Shown one piece after another: positions 38,139 to 51,039 of a stretch of 64,000 nucleotides of DNA. Source of the DNA: Hippophae tibetana (lineage: Eukaryota > Streptophyta > Magnoliopsida > Rosales > Elaeagnaceae); contig CM072801.1 of the NCBI GenBank assembly GCA_037013495.1, positions 80,771,816-80,835,815 on the forward strand, written 5' to 3'. Position 1 is the stretch's first letter. The number at the start of each line of letters is the position of its first letter. The notes below the pieces were generated by a model. That model had not been told where the DNA came from. It saw nothing but the letters and a program-made list of their open reading frames with translations, and ran no database searches. The position numbers were made by a program, and so were the translations under genes.

Positions 38139-41100
38139 AAAATTGGAGCTCATCTCGATCCATACAATAATTGTTGGCCTAGCATTGGAACCTGATTTCC
38201 GTACCCAAATTCCATCTTTTACATAATTATCGAGGGTTTGAAGATTTTGTCGTAAATTTGCGGTTTACTTACCTTCGATATGATTCAATAGAGCTTTCAA
38301 TGAGATATAGGTTCCGACAAAGGTTTCTTTATTTATTTGGTCATTAACTCTGTATTCTTCCTAAAAAACTATGGGAGTAGAAAAAGAAAGGGGCAAGTTT
38401 TCAAAACTTCAAAAATACGAAAACATTTGATGAATCAGAATTCCAACATCAAATGACCATAACTTTTGACTAGGTTATCGTAACGACTATTATAATATAT
38501 CGAAATCGGGGCTCGTCTCGATCCATACAATAATTGTTGGCCTAGCATTGGAACTTGATTTCCGTACCCAAATTCCATCGTTTACATAACTTATCCAGGG
38601 TTTTAAGATTTTATCGTAAATTTGCGGTTTACTTACTTTCGATTTGAATCAATAGAGCTGTCAATGAGATATTGGATCCGAAAAAGGTTTCTTTATTTAT
38701 TTGGTCATTAAATCTGCATTCTTCCTAAAAAACTATGGGAGCAGAAAAAGAAAGGGGCTAGTTTTCATAATTTCAAATATAACAAAACATTTGATGAATC
38801 AGACTTCCAACATCAAATGACCATAACTTTTGACTGGGGTATCGTAACGACTATTATAATATATCAAATCGGAGCTCGTCTCGATCCATACAATAATTGT
38901 TGGCCTCGGAATGGAACCTGATTTTTGTACCCAAATTCCATCGTTTACATAACTTATCGAGGGTTTGAAGATTTTGTCTTAAATTTGCGGTTTATTTTCC
39001 TTCGATATGATTCAATAGAGCGGTCAATGAGATCATGGTTCCGACAAAGGTTTCTTTATTTATTTGGTCATTAAATCTGTATTCTTCCTAAAAAACTATG
39101 GGAGCAGAAAAAGAAAGGGGCTAGTTTTCATAATTTAAAAAATAACAAAACATTTGATGAATGAGACTTCCAACATCAAATGACCATAACTTTTGACTAG
39201 GGTATCGTAACTACTATTATAATATATCAAAATCGGAGCTCGTCTCGATCCATACAAAAATGTTGGCCTCGGAATGGGACCTGATTTCTGTACCCAAATT
39301 CCATCATTTACATAACTTATCGAGGGTTTTAAGATTTTGTCGTAACTTTGCGGTTTACTTACCTTCGATATGATTCAATAGAGCTGTCAATGAGATATTG
39401 GTTCCGACAAAGGTTTCTTTATTTATTTGGTCATTAACTCTGTATTCTTCCTAAAAAACTATGGGAGTAGAAAAAGAAAGGGGCAAGTTTTCAAAACTTC
39501 AAAAATACGAAAACATTTGATGAATCAGACTTCCAACATCAAATGACCATAACTTTTAACTAGTGTATCGTAACGACTATTATAATATATCAAAATTGGA
39601 GCTCATCTCGATCCATACAATAATTGTTGGCCTAGCATTGGAACCTGATTTCCGTACCCAAATTCCATCTTTTACACAATTATCGAAGGTTTGAAGATTT
39701 TGTCGTAAATTTGCGGTTTACTTACCTTCGATATGATTCAATAGAGCTGTCAATGAGATATAGGTTCCGACAAAGGTTTCTTTATTTATTTGGTCATTAA
39801 CTCTGTATTCTTCCTAAAAGACTATGGGAGTAGAAAAAGAAAGGGGCAAGTTTTCAAAACTTCAAAAATACGAAAACATTTGATGAATCAGACTTCCAAC
39901 ATCAAATGACCATAACTTTTGACTGGGGTATCGTAACGACTATTATAATATATCAAAATCGGGGCTCGTCTCGATCCATACAATAATTGTTGGCCTAGCA
40001 TTGGAACTTGATTTCCGTACCCAAATTCCATCGTTTACATAACTTATCGAGGGTTTTAAGATTTTATCGTAAATTTGCGGTTTACTTACTTTCGATTTGA
40101 ATCAATAGAGCTGTCAATGAGATATTGGATCCGAAAAAGGTTTCTTTATTTATTTGGTCATTAAATCTGTATTCTTCCTAAAAAACTATGGGAGGAGAAA
40201 AAGAAACAGGCTAGTTTTCATAATTTCAAAAATAACAAAACATTTGATGAATGAGACTTCCAACATCAAATGACCATAACTTTTGACTAGGGTATCGTAA
40301 CGACTATTATAATATATCAAATCGGAGCTCGTCTCGATCCATACAATAATTGTTGGCCTCGGAATGGGACCTGATTTCTGTAAACAAATTCCATCGTTTA
40401 CATAACTTATCGAGGGTTTTAAGATTTTGTCGTAAATTTGTGGTTTACTTAACTTCGATATGATTCAATAGGACTGTCAATGAGATATTGGTTCCGAGAA
40501 AAGGTTTCTTTATTTTTTGGTCATTAAATCTGTATTCTTCCTAAAATCGTATGGGAGCAGAAAAAGAAAGGGGCTTGTTTTCAAAGCTTCAAAAATACGA
40601 AAACATTTGATGAATCAGACTTCCAACATCAAATGACCATAACTTTTAACTAGGGTATCGTAACGACTATTATAATATATCAAAATCGGAGCTCATCTCG
40701 ATCCATACAATAATTGTTGGCCTAGCATTGGAACCTGATTTCCGTACCCAAATTCCATCTTTTACATAACTTATCGAGGGTTTGAAGATTTTGTCGTAAA
40801 TTTGCGGTTTACTTACCTTCGATATGATTCAATAGAGCTGTCAATGAGATATTGGTTCCGACAAAGGTTTCTTTATTTATTTGGTCAATAAATCTGTATT
40901 CTTCCTAAAAACGTATGGGAGCAGAAAAAGAAAGGGGCTAGTTTTCAAAACTTCAAAAATACGAAAACATTTGATGAATCAGACTTCCAACATCAAATGA
41001 CCATAACTTTTGACTGGGGTATCGTAACGACTATTATAATATATCAAAATCGGGGCTCGTCTCGATCCATACAATATTGTTGGCCTAGCATTGGAACTTG

Positions 41101-42863
41101 ATTTACGTACCCAAATTCCATCGTTTACATAACATATCGAGGGTTTTAAGATTTTATCGTAAATTTGCGGTTTACTTACTTTCGATTTGAATCGATAGAG
41201 CTGTCAATGAGATATTGGATCCGAAAAAGGTTTCTTTATTTATTTGGTCATTAAATCTGTATTCTTCCTAAAAAACTACGGGAATAGAAAAAGAAAGGGG
41301 CTAGTTTTCATAATTTCAAAAATAACATAACATTTGATGAATGAGACTTCCAACATCAAATGACCATAACTTTTGACTAGGGTATCGTAACGACTATTAT
41401 AATATATCAAATCGGAGCTCGTCTCGATCCATACAATAATTGTTGGCCTCAGAATGGAACCTGATTTCTGTACCCAAATTCCATCGCTTACATAACTTAT
41501 CGAGGGTTTGAAGATTTTGTCGTAAATTTCCAGTTTACTTACTTTCGATTTGAATCAAGAGAGCTGTAAATGAGATATTGGATCCGACAAAGGTTTCTTT
41601 ATTTATTTGGTCATTAAATCTGTATTCTTCCTAAAAACGTATGGGAGCAGAAAAAGAAAGGGGCTAGTTTTCATAATTTCAAACATAACAAAACATTTGA
41701 TGAATGAGACTTCCAACATCAAATGACCATAACTTTTGACTAGGGTATCGTAACGACTATTATAATATATCAAATCGAAGCTCGTCTCGATCCATACAAT
41801 AATAGTTGGCCTCGGAATGGGACTTGATTTCTGTACCCAAATTCCATCGTTTACATAACTTATCGAGGGTTTTAAGATTTTGTCATAAATTTGCGGTTTA
41901 CTTACCTTCGATATGATTGAATAGAGCTGTCAATGAGATATTGGTTCCGACAAAGGTTTCTTTATTTATTTGGTCATTAACTCTGTATTCTTCCTAAAAA
42001 AACTATGGGAGTAGAAAAAGAAAGGGGCAAGTTTTCAAAACTTCAAAAATACGAAAACATTTGATGAATCAGACTTCCAACATCAAATGACCATAACTTT
42101 TAACTAGGGTATCATAACGACTATTATAATATATCAAAATTGGAGCTCGTCTCGATCCATACAATAATTGTTGGCCTAGCATTGGAACCTCACTTCCGTA
42201 CCCAAATTCCATCGTTTACATAACTTATCGAGGGTTTGAAGATTTTGTCGTAAATTTCCGGTTTACTTACTTTCGATAAGAATCAATAGAGCTGTAAATG
42301 AGATATTGGATCCGAAAAAGGTTTCTTTATTTATTTAGTCAATAAATCTGTATTCTTCCTAAAAAACTATGGGAGGAGAAAAAGAAAGGGGCTAGTTTTC
42401 ATAATTTTAAAAATAACAAAACATTTGATGAACCAGACTTCCAACATCAAATGACCATAACTTTTGACTGGGGTAACGTAACGACTATTATAATATATCA
42501 AATCGGAGCTCATCTCGATCCATACAATAATTCTTGGCCTCGGAATGGAACCTGATTTCTGTACCCAAATTCCATCGTTTACATAACTTATCGAGGGTTT
42601 GAAGATTGTGTCGTAAATTTGCGGTTTACTTACCTTCGATATGATTCAATAGATCTGTCAATGAGATATAGGTTCCGACAAAGGTTTCTATATTTATTTG
42701 GTCATTAAATTTGTATTCTTCCTAAAAAAATATGGGAGTAGAAAAAAGAAAGGGGCTAGTTTTCATAATTTCAAAAATAACAAAACATTTGATGAATCAG
42801 ACTTCCAACATCAAATGACCATAACTTTTGACTGTGGTATCGTAACGACTATTGTAATATATC
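38139..42863. repeat. Higher-order repeat unit R4, copy 2: 13 monomers, 4725 bp
   Basis: Monomers at 38139, 38502, 38866, 39229, 39592, 39955, 40319, 40682, 41046, 41409, 41772, 42136 and 42500 repeat the R4 series. The extra monomer relative to copy 1 is 41772 (atcgaagctc, aatagttgg, gattgaatag), whose order after 41409 matches R3 positions 1-2. Copy 2 therefore keeps the older order and copy 1 is the reduced form. By eye, differences between the copies over 38139-41400 are only scattered single bases, for example ttatccagg (about 38594), ctgcattc (about 38715) and aatcgatag (about 41193). Confidence 0.86.
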
Positions 42864-45046
42864 AAAATCGGAGCTCATCTCAATCCATACAATAATTGTT
42901 GGCCTAGCATTGGAACCTGATTTCCGTACCCAAATTCCATCGTTTACATAACTTATCGAGGGTTTGAAGATTTTGTCGTAAATTTCCAGTTTACTTACTT
43001 TCGATTTGAATCAATAGAGCTGTAAATGAGATATTGGATCCAACAAAGCTTTCTTTATTTATTTGGTCATTAAATCTGTATTCTTCCTAAAAACGTATAG
43101 GAGCAGAAAAAGAAAGGGGCTAGTTTTCATAATTTCAAAAATAACAAAACATTTGATGAATGAGACTTCCAACATCAAATGACCATAACTTTTGACTGGG
43201 GTATCGTAACGACTATTGTAATATATCAAAATCGGAGCTCGTCTCGATCCATACAATAATTGTTGGCCTAGCATTGGAACCTGATTTCCGTACCCAAATT
43301 CCATCGTTTACATAACTTATCGAGGGTTTGAAGATTTTGTCGTAAATTTCCGGTTTACTTACTTTCGATTTGAATCAATAGAGCTGTAAATGAGATATTG
43401 GATCCGAAAAAGGTTTCTTTATTTATTTGGTCATTAAATCTGTATTCTTCCTAAAACACTATGGGAGCAGAAAAAGAAAGGCGCTTGTTTTCATAATTTC
43501 AAAAATAACAAAACATTTGATGAATCAGACTTTCAACATCAAATGACCATAACTTTTGACTGGGGTATCGTAACGACTATTGTAATATATCAAAATAGGA
43601 GCTCGTCTCGATCCATACAATAATTGTTGGCCTAGCATTGGAACCTGATTTCCGTACCCAAATTCCATCGTTTACATAACTTATCGAGGGTTTGAAGATT
43701 TTGTCATAAATTTCTGGTTTAGTTACTTTCGATTTGAATCAATAGAGCTGTAAATGAGATATTGGATCCGAAAAAGGTTTCTTTATTTATTTGGTCATTA
43801 AATCTGTATTCTTCCTAAAAAACTATGGGAGCAGAAAAAGAAAGGGGCTAGTTTTCAAAATTTCAAATATAACAAAACATTTGATGAATCAGACTTCCAA
43901 CATCAAATGACCATAACTTTTAACTAGGGTATCGTAACGACTATTATAATATATCAAAATTGGAGCTCATCTCGATCCATACAATAATTGTTGGCCTAGC
44001 ATTGGAACCTGATTTCCGTACCCAAATTCCATCTTTTACATAATTATCGAGGGTTTGAAGATTTTGTCGTAAATTTGCGGTTTACTTACCTTCGATATGA
44101 TTCAATAGAACTGTCAATGAGATATTGGTTCCGAGTAAAGGTTTCTTTATTTTTTGGTCATTAAATCTGTATTCTTCCTAAAGACGTATGGGAGCAGAAA
44201 AAGAAAGGGGCTTGTTTTCAAAGCTTCAAAAATACGAAAACATTTGATGAATCAGACTTTCAACATCAAATGACCATAACTTTTGACTGGGGTATCGTAA
44301 CGACTATTGTAATATATCAAATCGGAGCTCATCTCGATCCATACAATAATTCTTGGCCTCGGAATGGAACCTGATTTCTGTACCCAAATTCCATCGTTTA
44401 CATAACTTATCGAGGGTTTGAAGATTGTGTCGTAAATTTGCGGTTTACTTACCTTCGATATGATTCAATAGATCTGTCAATGAGATATAGGTTCCGACAA
44501 AGGTTTCTATATTTATTTGGTCATTAAATCTGTATTCTTCCTAAAAAACTATGGGAGCAGAAAAAAGAAAGAGGCTAGTTTTCATAATTTCAAAAATAAC
44601 AAAACATTTGATGAATCAGACTTCCAACCTCAAATGACCATAACTTTTGACTGTGGTATCGTAACGACTATTGTAATATATCAAAATCGGAGCTCATCTC
44701 AATCCATACAATAATTGTTGGCCTAGCATTGGCACCTGATTTCCGTACCCAAATTCCATCGTTTACATAACTTATCGAGGGTTTGAAGATTTTGTCTAAA
44801 ATTTCCAGTTTACTTACTTTCGATTTGAATCAATAGAGCTGTCAATGAGATATTGGATCCGGAAAAGGTTTCTTTATTTATTTGGTCATTAAATCTGTAT
44901 TCTTCCTAAAAAACTATGGGAGCAGAAAAAGAAAGGGGCTAGTTTTCATAATTTCAAATATAACAAAACATTTGATGAATCAGACTTCCAACATCAAATG
45001 ACCATAACTTTTGACTGGGGTATCGTAACGACTATTATAATATATC
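42864..45046. repeat. Satellite mosaic zone (6 monomers) between R4 and supra-block S
   Basis: Monomers start at 42864, 43228, 43592, 43956, 44319 and 44683. The 42864 monomer is the ggatccaacaaagctttc type of R3 position 5. The pair 43228/43592 are A-type copies like 45774/46138 (ctaaaacac, atttctgg). The 43956 monomer joins a tacataattatcg head to a gagtaaagg/aaagacg/caaagcttc tail. The 44319 monomer repeats the aattcttgg monomer of 42500, 1819 bp (5 monomers) downstream. The 44683 monomer has agcattggcacc and a ggatccggaaaagg variant shared with 47769 and 48497. Confidence 0.7.
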
Positions 45047-47405
45047 AAAATCGGGGCTCGTCTCGATCCATACAATAATTGTTGGCCTAGCATTGGAACT
45101 TGATTTCCGTACCCAAATTCCATCTTTTACATAACTTATCGAGGGTTTTAAGATTTTGTCGTAAATTTGTGGTTTACTTACCTTCGATATGATTCAATAG
45201 AACTGTCAATGAGATATTGGTTCCGAGTAAAGGTTTCTTTATTTTTTGGTCATTAAATCTGTATTCTTCCTAAAGACGTATGGGAGCAGAAAAAGAAAGG
45301 GGCTTGTTTTCAAAGCTTCAAAAATACGAAAACATTTGATGAATCAGACTTTCAACATCAAATGACCATAACTTTTGACTGGGGTATCGTAACGACTATT
45401 GTAATATATCAAAATCGGAGCTCGTCTCGATCCATACAATAATTGTTGGCCTAGCATTGGAACCTGATTTCCATACCCAAATTCCATCGTTTACATAACT
45501 TATCGAGGGTTTGAAGATTTTGTCTAAATTTCCGGTTTACTTACTTTCGATTTGAATCAATAGAGCTGTAAATGAGATATTGGATCCGAAAAAGGTTTCT
45601 TTATTTATTTGGTCATTAAATCTGTCTTCTTCCTAAAAACGTATGGGAGCAGAAAAAGAAAGGGGCTAGTTTTCATAATTTCAAAAATAACAAAACATTT
45701 GATGAATCAGACTTTCAACATCAAATGACCATAACTTTTGACTGGGGTATCGTAACGACTATTGTAATATATCAAAATCGGAGCTCGTCTCGATCCATAC
45801 AATAATTGTTGGCCTAGCATTGGAACCTGATTTCCGTACCCAAATTCCATCGTTTACATAACTTATCGAGGGTTTGAAGATTTTGTCGTAAATTTTCGGT
45901 TTACTTACTTTCGATTTGAATCAATAGAGCTGTAAATGAGATATTGGATCCGAAAAAGGTTTCTTTATTTATTTGGTCATTAAATCTGTATTCTTCCTAA
46001 AACACTATGGGAGCAGAAAAAGAAAGGGGCTAGTTTTCATAATTTCAAAAATAACAAAACATTTGATGAATCAGACTTTCAACATCAAATGACCATAACT
46101 TTTGACTGGGGTATCGTAACGACTATTGTAATATATCAAAATCGGAGCTCGTCTCGATCCATACAATAATTGTTGGCCTAGCATTGGAACCTGATTTCCG
46201 TACCCAAATTCCATCGTTTACATAACTTATCGAGGGTTTGAAGAATTTGTCATAAATTTCTGGTTTACTTACTTTCGATTTGAATCAATAGAGCTGTAAA
46301 TGAGATATTGGATCCGAAAAAGGTTTCTTTATTTATTTGGTCATTAAATCTGTATTCTTCCTAAAAAACTATGGGAGCAGAAAAAGAAAGGGGCTAGTTT
46401 TCATAATTTCAAATATAACAAAACATTTGATGAATCAGACTTCCAACATCAAATGACCATAACTTTTAACTAGGGTATCGTAACGACTATTATAATATAT
46501 CAAAATTGGAGCTCATCTCGATCCATACAATAATTGTTGGCCTAGCATTGGAACCTGATTTCCGTACCCAAATTCCATCTTTTACATAATTATCGAGGGT
46601 TTGAAGATTTTGTCGTAAATTTGCGGTTTACTTACCTTCGATATGATTCAATAGAGCTTTCAATGAGATATAGGTTCCGACAAAGGTTTCTTTATTTATT
46701 TGGTCATTAACTCTGTATTCTTCCTAAAAAACTATGGGAGTAGAAAAAGAAAGGGGCAAGTTTTCAAAACTTCAAAAATACGAAAACATTTGATGAATCA
46801 GACTTCCAACATCAAATGACCATAACTTTTGACTAGGTTATCGTAACGAATATTATAATATATCGAAATCGGGGCTCATCTCGATCCATACAATAATTGT
46901 TGGCCTAGCATTGGAACTTGATTTCCGTACCCAAATTCCATCGTTTACATAACTTATCGAGGGTTTTAAGATTTTATTGTAAATTTGCGGTTTACTTACT
47001 TTCGATTTGAATCAATAGAGCTGTCAATGAGATATTGGATCCGAAAAAGGTTTCTTTATTTATTTGGTCATTAAATCTGTATTCTTCCTAAAAAACTATG
47101 GGAGCAGAAAAAGAAAGGGGCTAGTTTTCATAATTTCAAATATAACAAAACATTTGATGAATCAGACTTCCAACATCAAATGACCATAACTTTTGACTGG
47201 GGTATCGTAACGACTATTATAATATATCAAATCGGAGCTCGTCTCGATCCATACAATAATTGTTGGCCTCGGAATGGAACCTGATTTTTGTACCCAAATT
47301 CCATCGTTTACATAACTTGTCGAGGGTTTTAAGATTTTGTCTTAAATTTGCGGTTTATTTACCTTCGATATGATTCAATAGAGCGGTCAATGAGATCATG
47401 GTATC
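45047..47405. repeat. Supra-block S, third occurrence, ending in a truncated monomer
   Basis: Monomers start at 45047, 45411, 45774, 46138, 46502, 46865 and 47229 (truncated). The order matches 32323-34867: gagtaaagg/aaagacg; ccataccc with tgtctaaattt and gtcttcttcc; ctaaaacac; atttctgg; tacataattatcg with gagctttcaatg; atatcgaaatcgggg; then gatcatgg. The head of 45047 differs from 32323 (ggggctcg with agcattgg and catctttt rather than cggaatgg), so the upstream edge of the copied block lies inside that monomer, at about 45140-45170. Confidence 0.8.
47229..47405. repeat. Truncated satellite monomer, 177 bp, with out-of-register junction
   Basis: The monomer runs normally through 'gagcggtcaatgag' and atcatggt, then at about 47402 passes directly into atcaaaattggagctcatc, the start of the next monomer. 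In the equivalent region 34505-35230 two full monomers (726 bp) lie between these points, so about 549 bp are missing. The two sides share at most one or two bases at the junction (ggt/tatc). Every other rearrangement I found keeps the 363-bp phase; this one shifts all downstream monomers by about half a unit. Confidence 0.88.
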
Positions 47406-50400
47406 AAAATTGGAGCTCATCTCGATCCATACAATAATTGTTGGCCTAGCATTGGAACCTGATTTCCGTACCCAAATTCCATCTTTTACACAATTATCGA
47501 GGGTTTGAAGATTTTGTCGTAAATTTGCGGTTTACTTACCTTCGATATGATTCAATAGAGCTGTCAATGAGATATAGGTTCCGACAAAGGTTTCTTTATT
47601 TATTTGGTCATTAACTCTGTATTCTTCCTAAAAGACTATGGGAGTAGAAAAAGAAAGGGGCAAGTTTTCAAAACTTCAAAAATACGAAAACATTTGATGA
47701 ATCAGACTTCCAACATCAAATGACCATAACTTTTGACTGGGGTATCGTAACGACTATTATAATATATCAAAATCGGGGCTCGTCTCGATCCATACAATAA
47801 TTGTTGGCCTAGCATTGGAACTTGATTTCCGTACCCAAATTCCATCGTTTACATAACTTATCGAGGGTTTTAAGATTTTATCGTAAATTTGCGGTTTACT
47901 TACTTTCGATTTGAATCAATAGAGCTGTCAATGAGATATTGGATCCGGAAAAGGTTTCTTTATTTATTTGGTCATTAAATCTGTATTCTTCCTAAAAAAC
48001 TATGGGAGCAGAAAAAGAAAGGGGCTAGTTTTCATAATTTCAAATATAACAAAACATTTGATGAATCAGACTTCCAACATCAAATGACCATAACTTTTGA
48101 CTGGGGTATCGTAACGACTATTATAATATATCAAAATCGGGGCTCGTCTCGATCCATACAATAATTGTTGGCCTAGCATTGGAACTTGATTTCCGTACCC
48201 AAATTCCATCTTTTACATAACTTATCGAGGGTTTGAAGATTTTGTCGTAAATTTGCGGTTTACTTACCTTCGATATGATTCAATAGAGCTGTCAATGAGA
48301 TATTGGTTCCGACAAAGGTTTCTTTATTTATTTGGTCAATAAATCTGTATTCTTCCTAAAAACGTATGGGAGCAGAAAAAGAAAGGGGCTAGTTTTCAAA
48401 ACTTCAAAAATACGAAAACATTTGATGAATCAGACTTCCAACATCAAATGACCATAACTTTTGACTGGGGTATCCTAACGACTATTATAATATATCAAAA
48501 TCGGGGCTCGTCTCGATCCATACAATAATTGTTGGCCTAGCATTGGTACTTGATTTCCGTACCCAAATTCCATCGTTTACATAACTTATCGAGGGTTTTA
48601 AGATTTTATCGTAAATTTGCGGTTTACTTACTTTCGATTTGAATCAATAGAGCTGTCAATGAGATATTGGATCCGGAAAAGGTTTCTTTATTTATTTGGT
48701 CATTAAATCTGTATTCTTCCTAAAAAACTATGGGAGCAGAAAAAGAAAGGGGCTAGTTTTCATAATTTCAAATATAACAAAACATTTGATGAATCAGACT
48801 TCCAACATCAAATGACCATAACTTTTGACTGGGGTATGGTAACGACTATTATAATATATCAAAATCGGGGCTCGTCTCGATCCATACAATATTGTTGGCC
48901 TAGCATTGGAACTTGATTTACGTACCCAAATTCCATCGTTTACATAACATATCGAGGGTTTTAAGATTTTATCGTAAATTTGCGGTTTACTTACTTTCGA
49001 TTTGAATCAATAGACCTGTCAATGAGATATTGGATCCGAAAAAGGTTTCTTTATTTATTTGGTCATTAAATCTGCATTCTTCCTAAAAAACTACGGGAGT
49101 AGAAAAAGAAAGGGGCTAGTTTTCATAATTTCAAAAATAACATAACATTTGATGAATGAGACTTCCAACATCAAATGACCATAACTTTTGACTAGGGTAT
49201 CGTAACGACTATTATAATATATCAAATCGGAGCTCGTCTCGATCCATACAATAATTGTTGGCCTCAGAATGGAACCTGATTTCTGTACCCAAATTCCATC
49301 GCTTACATAACTTATCGAGGGTTTGAAGATTTTGTCGTAAATTTCCAGTTTACTTACTTTCGATTTGAATCAAGAGAGCTGTAAATGAGATATTGGATCC
49401 GACAAAGGTTTCTTTATTTATTTGGTCATTAAATCTGTATTCTTCCTAAAAACGTATGGGAGCAGAAAAAGAAAGGGGCTAGTTTTCATAATTTCAAAAA
49501 TAACAAAACATTTGATGAATGAGACTTCCAACATCAAATGACCATACCTTTTGACTAGGGTATCGTAACGACTATTATAATATATCAAATCGAAGCTCGT
49601 CTCGATCCATACAATAATAGTTGGCCTCGGAATGGGACTTGATTTCTGTACCCAAATTCCATCGTTTACATAACTTATCGAGGGTTTTAAGATTTTGTCA
49701 TAAATTTGCGGTTTACTTACCTTCGATATGATTGAATAGAGCTGTCAATGAGATATTGGTTCCGACAAAGGTTTCTTTATTTAATTGGTCATTAACTCTG
49801 TATTCTTCCTAAAAAACTATGGGAGTATAAAAAGAAAGGGGCAAGTTTTCAAAACTTCCAAAATACGAAAACATTTGATGAATCAGACTTCCAACATCAA
49901 ATGACCATAACTTTTAACTAGGGTATCGTAACGACTATTATAATATATCAAAATTGGAGCTCGTCTCGATCCATACAATAATTGTTGGCCTAGCATTGGA
50001 ACCTGACTTCCGTACCCAAATTCCATCGTTTACATAACTTATCGAGGGTTTGAAGATTTGGTCGTAAATTTCCGATTTACTTACTTTCGATAAGAATCAA
50101 TAGAGCTGTAAATGAGATATTGGATCCGAAAAAGGTTTCTTTATTTATTTGGTTAATAAATCTGTATTCTTCCTAAAAAACTATGGGAGGAGAAAAAGAA
50201 AGGGGCTAGTTTTCATAATTTTAAAAATAACAAAACATTTGACGAATCAGACTTCCAACATCAAATGACCATAACTTTTGACTAGGGTATCGTAACGACT
50301 ATTATAATATATCAAATCGGAGCTCGTCTCGATCCATACAATAATTGTTGGCCTCGGAATGGGACCTGATTTCTGTAAACAAATTCCATCGTTTACATAA

Positions 50401-51039
50401 CTTATCGAGGGTTTTAAGATTTTGTCGAAAATTTCCAGTTTACTTACTTTCGATTTGAATCAATAGAGCTGTAAATGAGATATTGGATCCAACAAAGCTT
50501 TCTTTATTTATTTGGTCATTAAATCTGTATTCTTCCTAAAAACGTATGGGAGCAGAAAAAGAAAGGGGCTAGTTTTCATAATTTCAAAAATAACAAAACA
50601 TTTGATGAATGAGACTTCCAACATCAAATGACCATAACTTTTGACTAGGGTATCGTAACGACTATTATAATATATGAAATCGGAGCTCGTCTCGATCCAT
50701 ACAATAATTGTGGGCCTCGGAATGGAACCTGATTTCTGTACCCAAATTCCATCGTTTACATAACTTATCGAGGGTTTTAAGATTTTGTCGTAAATTTGTG
50801 GTTTACTTACCTTCGATTTGAATCAATAGAGCTGTAAATGAGATATTGGATCCGAAAAAGGTTTCTTTATTTATTTGGTCATTAAATCTGTATTCTTCCT
50901 AAAAAACTATGGGAGCAGAAAAAGAAAGGGGCTAGTTTTCATAATTTCAAATATAACAAAACATTTGATGAATCAGACTTCCAACATCAAATGACCATAA
51001 CTTTTAACTAGGGTATCGTAACGACTATTATAATATATC
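47406..51039. repeat. Satellite mosaic zone (10 monomers) after the register break
   Basis: Monomers start at 47406, 47769, 48133, 48497, 48861, 49224, 49587, 49950, 50314 and 50677. The first two continue R4 positions 5-6 (tacacaattatcg; ggggctcg). The run 48861-50313 follows R4 copy 2 positions 9-12 (caatattg; catcgcttac; aatagttgg; then acctgacttccg). The ggatccggaaaagg variant is duplicated at 47769 and 48497. The 50314 monomer joins a tgtaaacaaa head to a tttccag/ggatccaacaaagctttc body. The 50677 monomer is another hybrid, described separately. Confidence 0.72.
50677..51039. repeat. Hybrid monomer: B-type head, A-type body
   Basis: The head (tgggcctcgg, tgtggtttac, ttaccttcgat) matches the S-block opening monomer as at 32323 and 61214. 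After about 50812-50818 it reads tttgaatcaatag, gtaaatgag, ggatccgaaaaagg and caaatataac, matching the fourth S-block monomer (33414, 46138, 62304). The following monomer at 51040 is tacataattatcg, as expected after the fourth. Three monomers of the S block were thus skipped by an in-register exchange within the short common 'cttcgat' segment. Confidence 0.78.
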
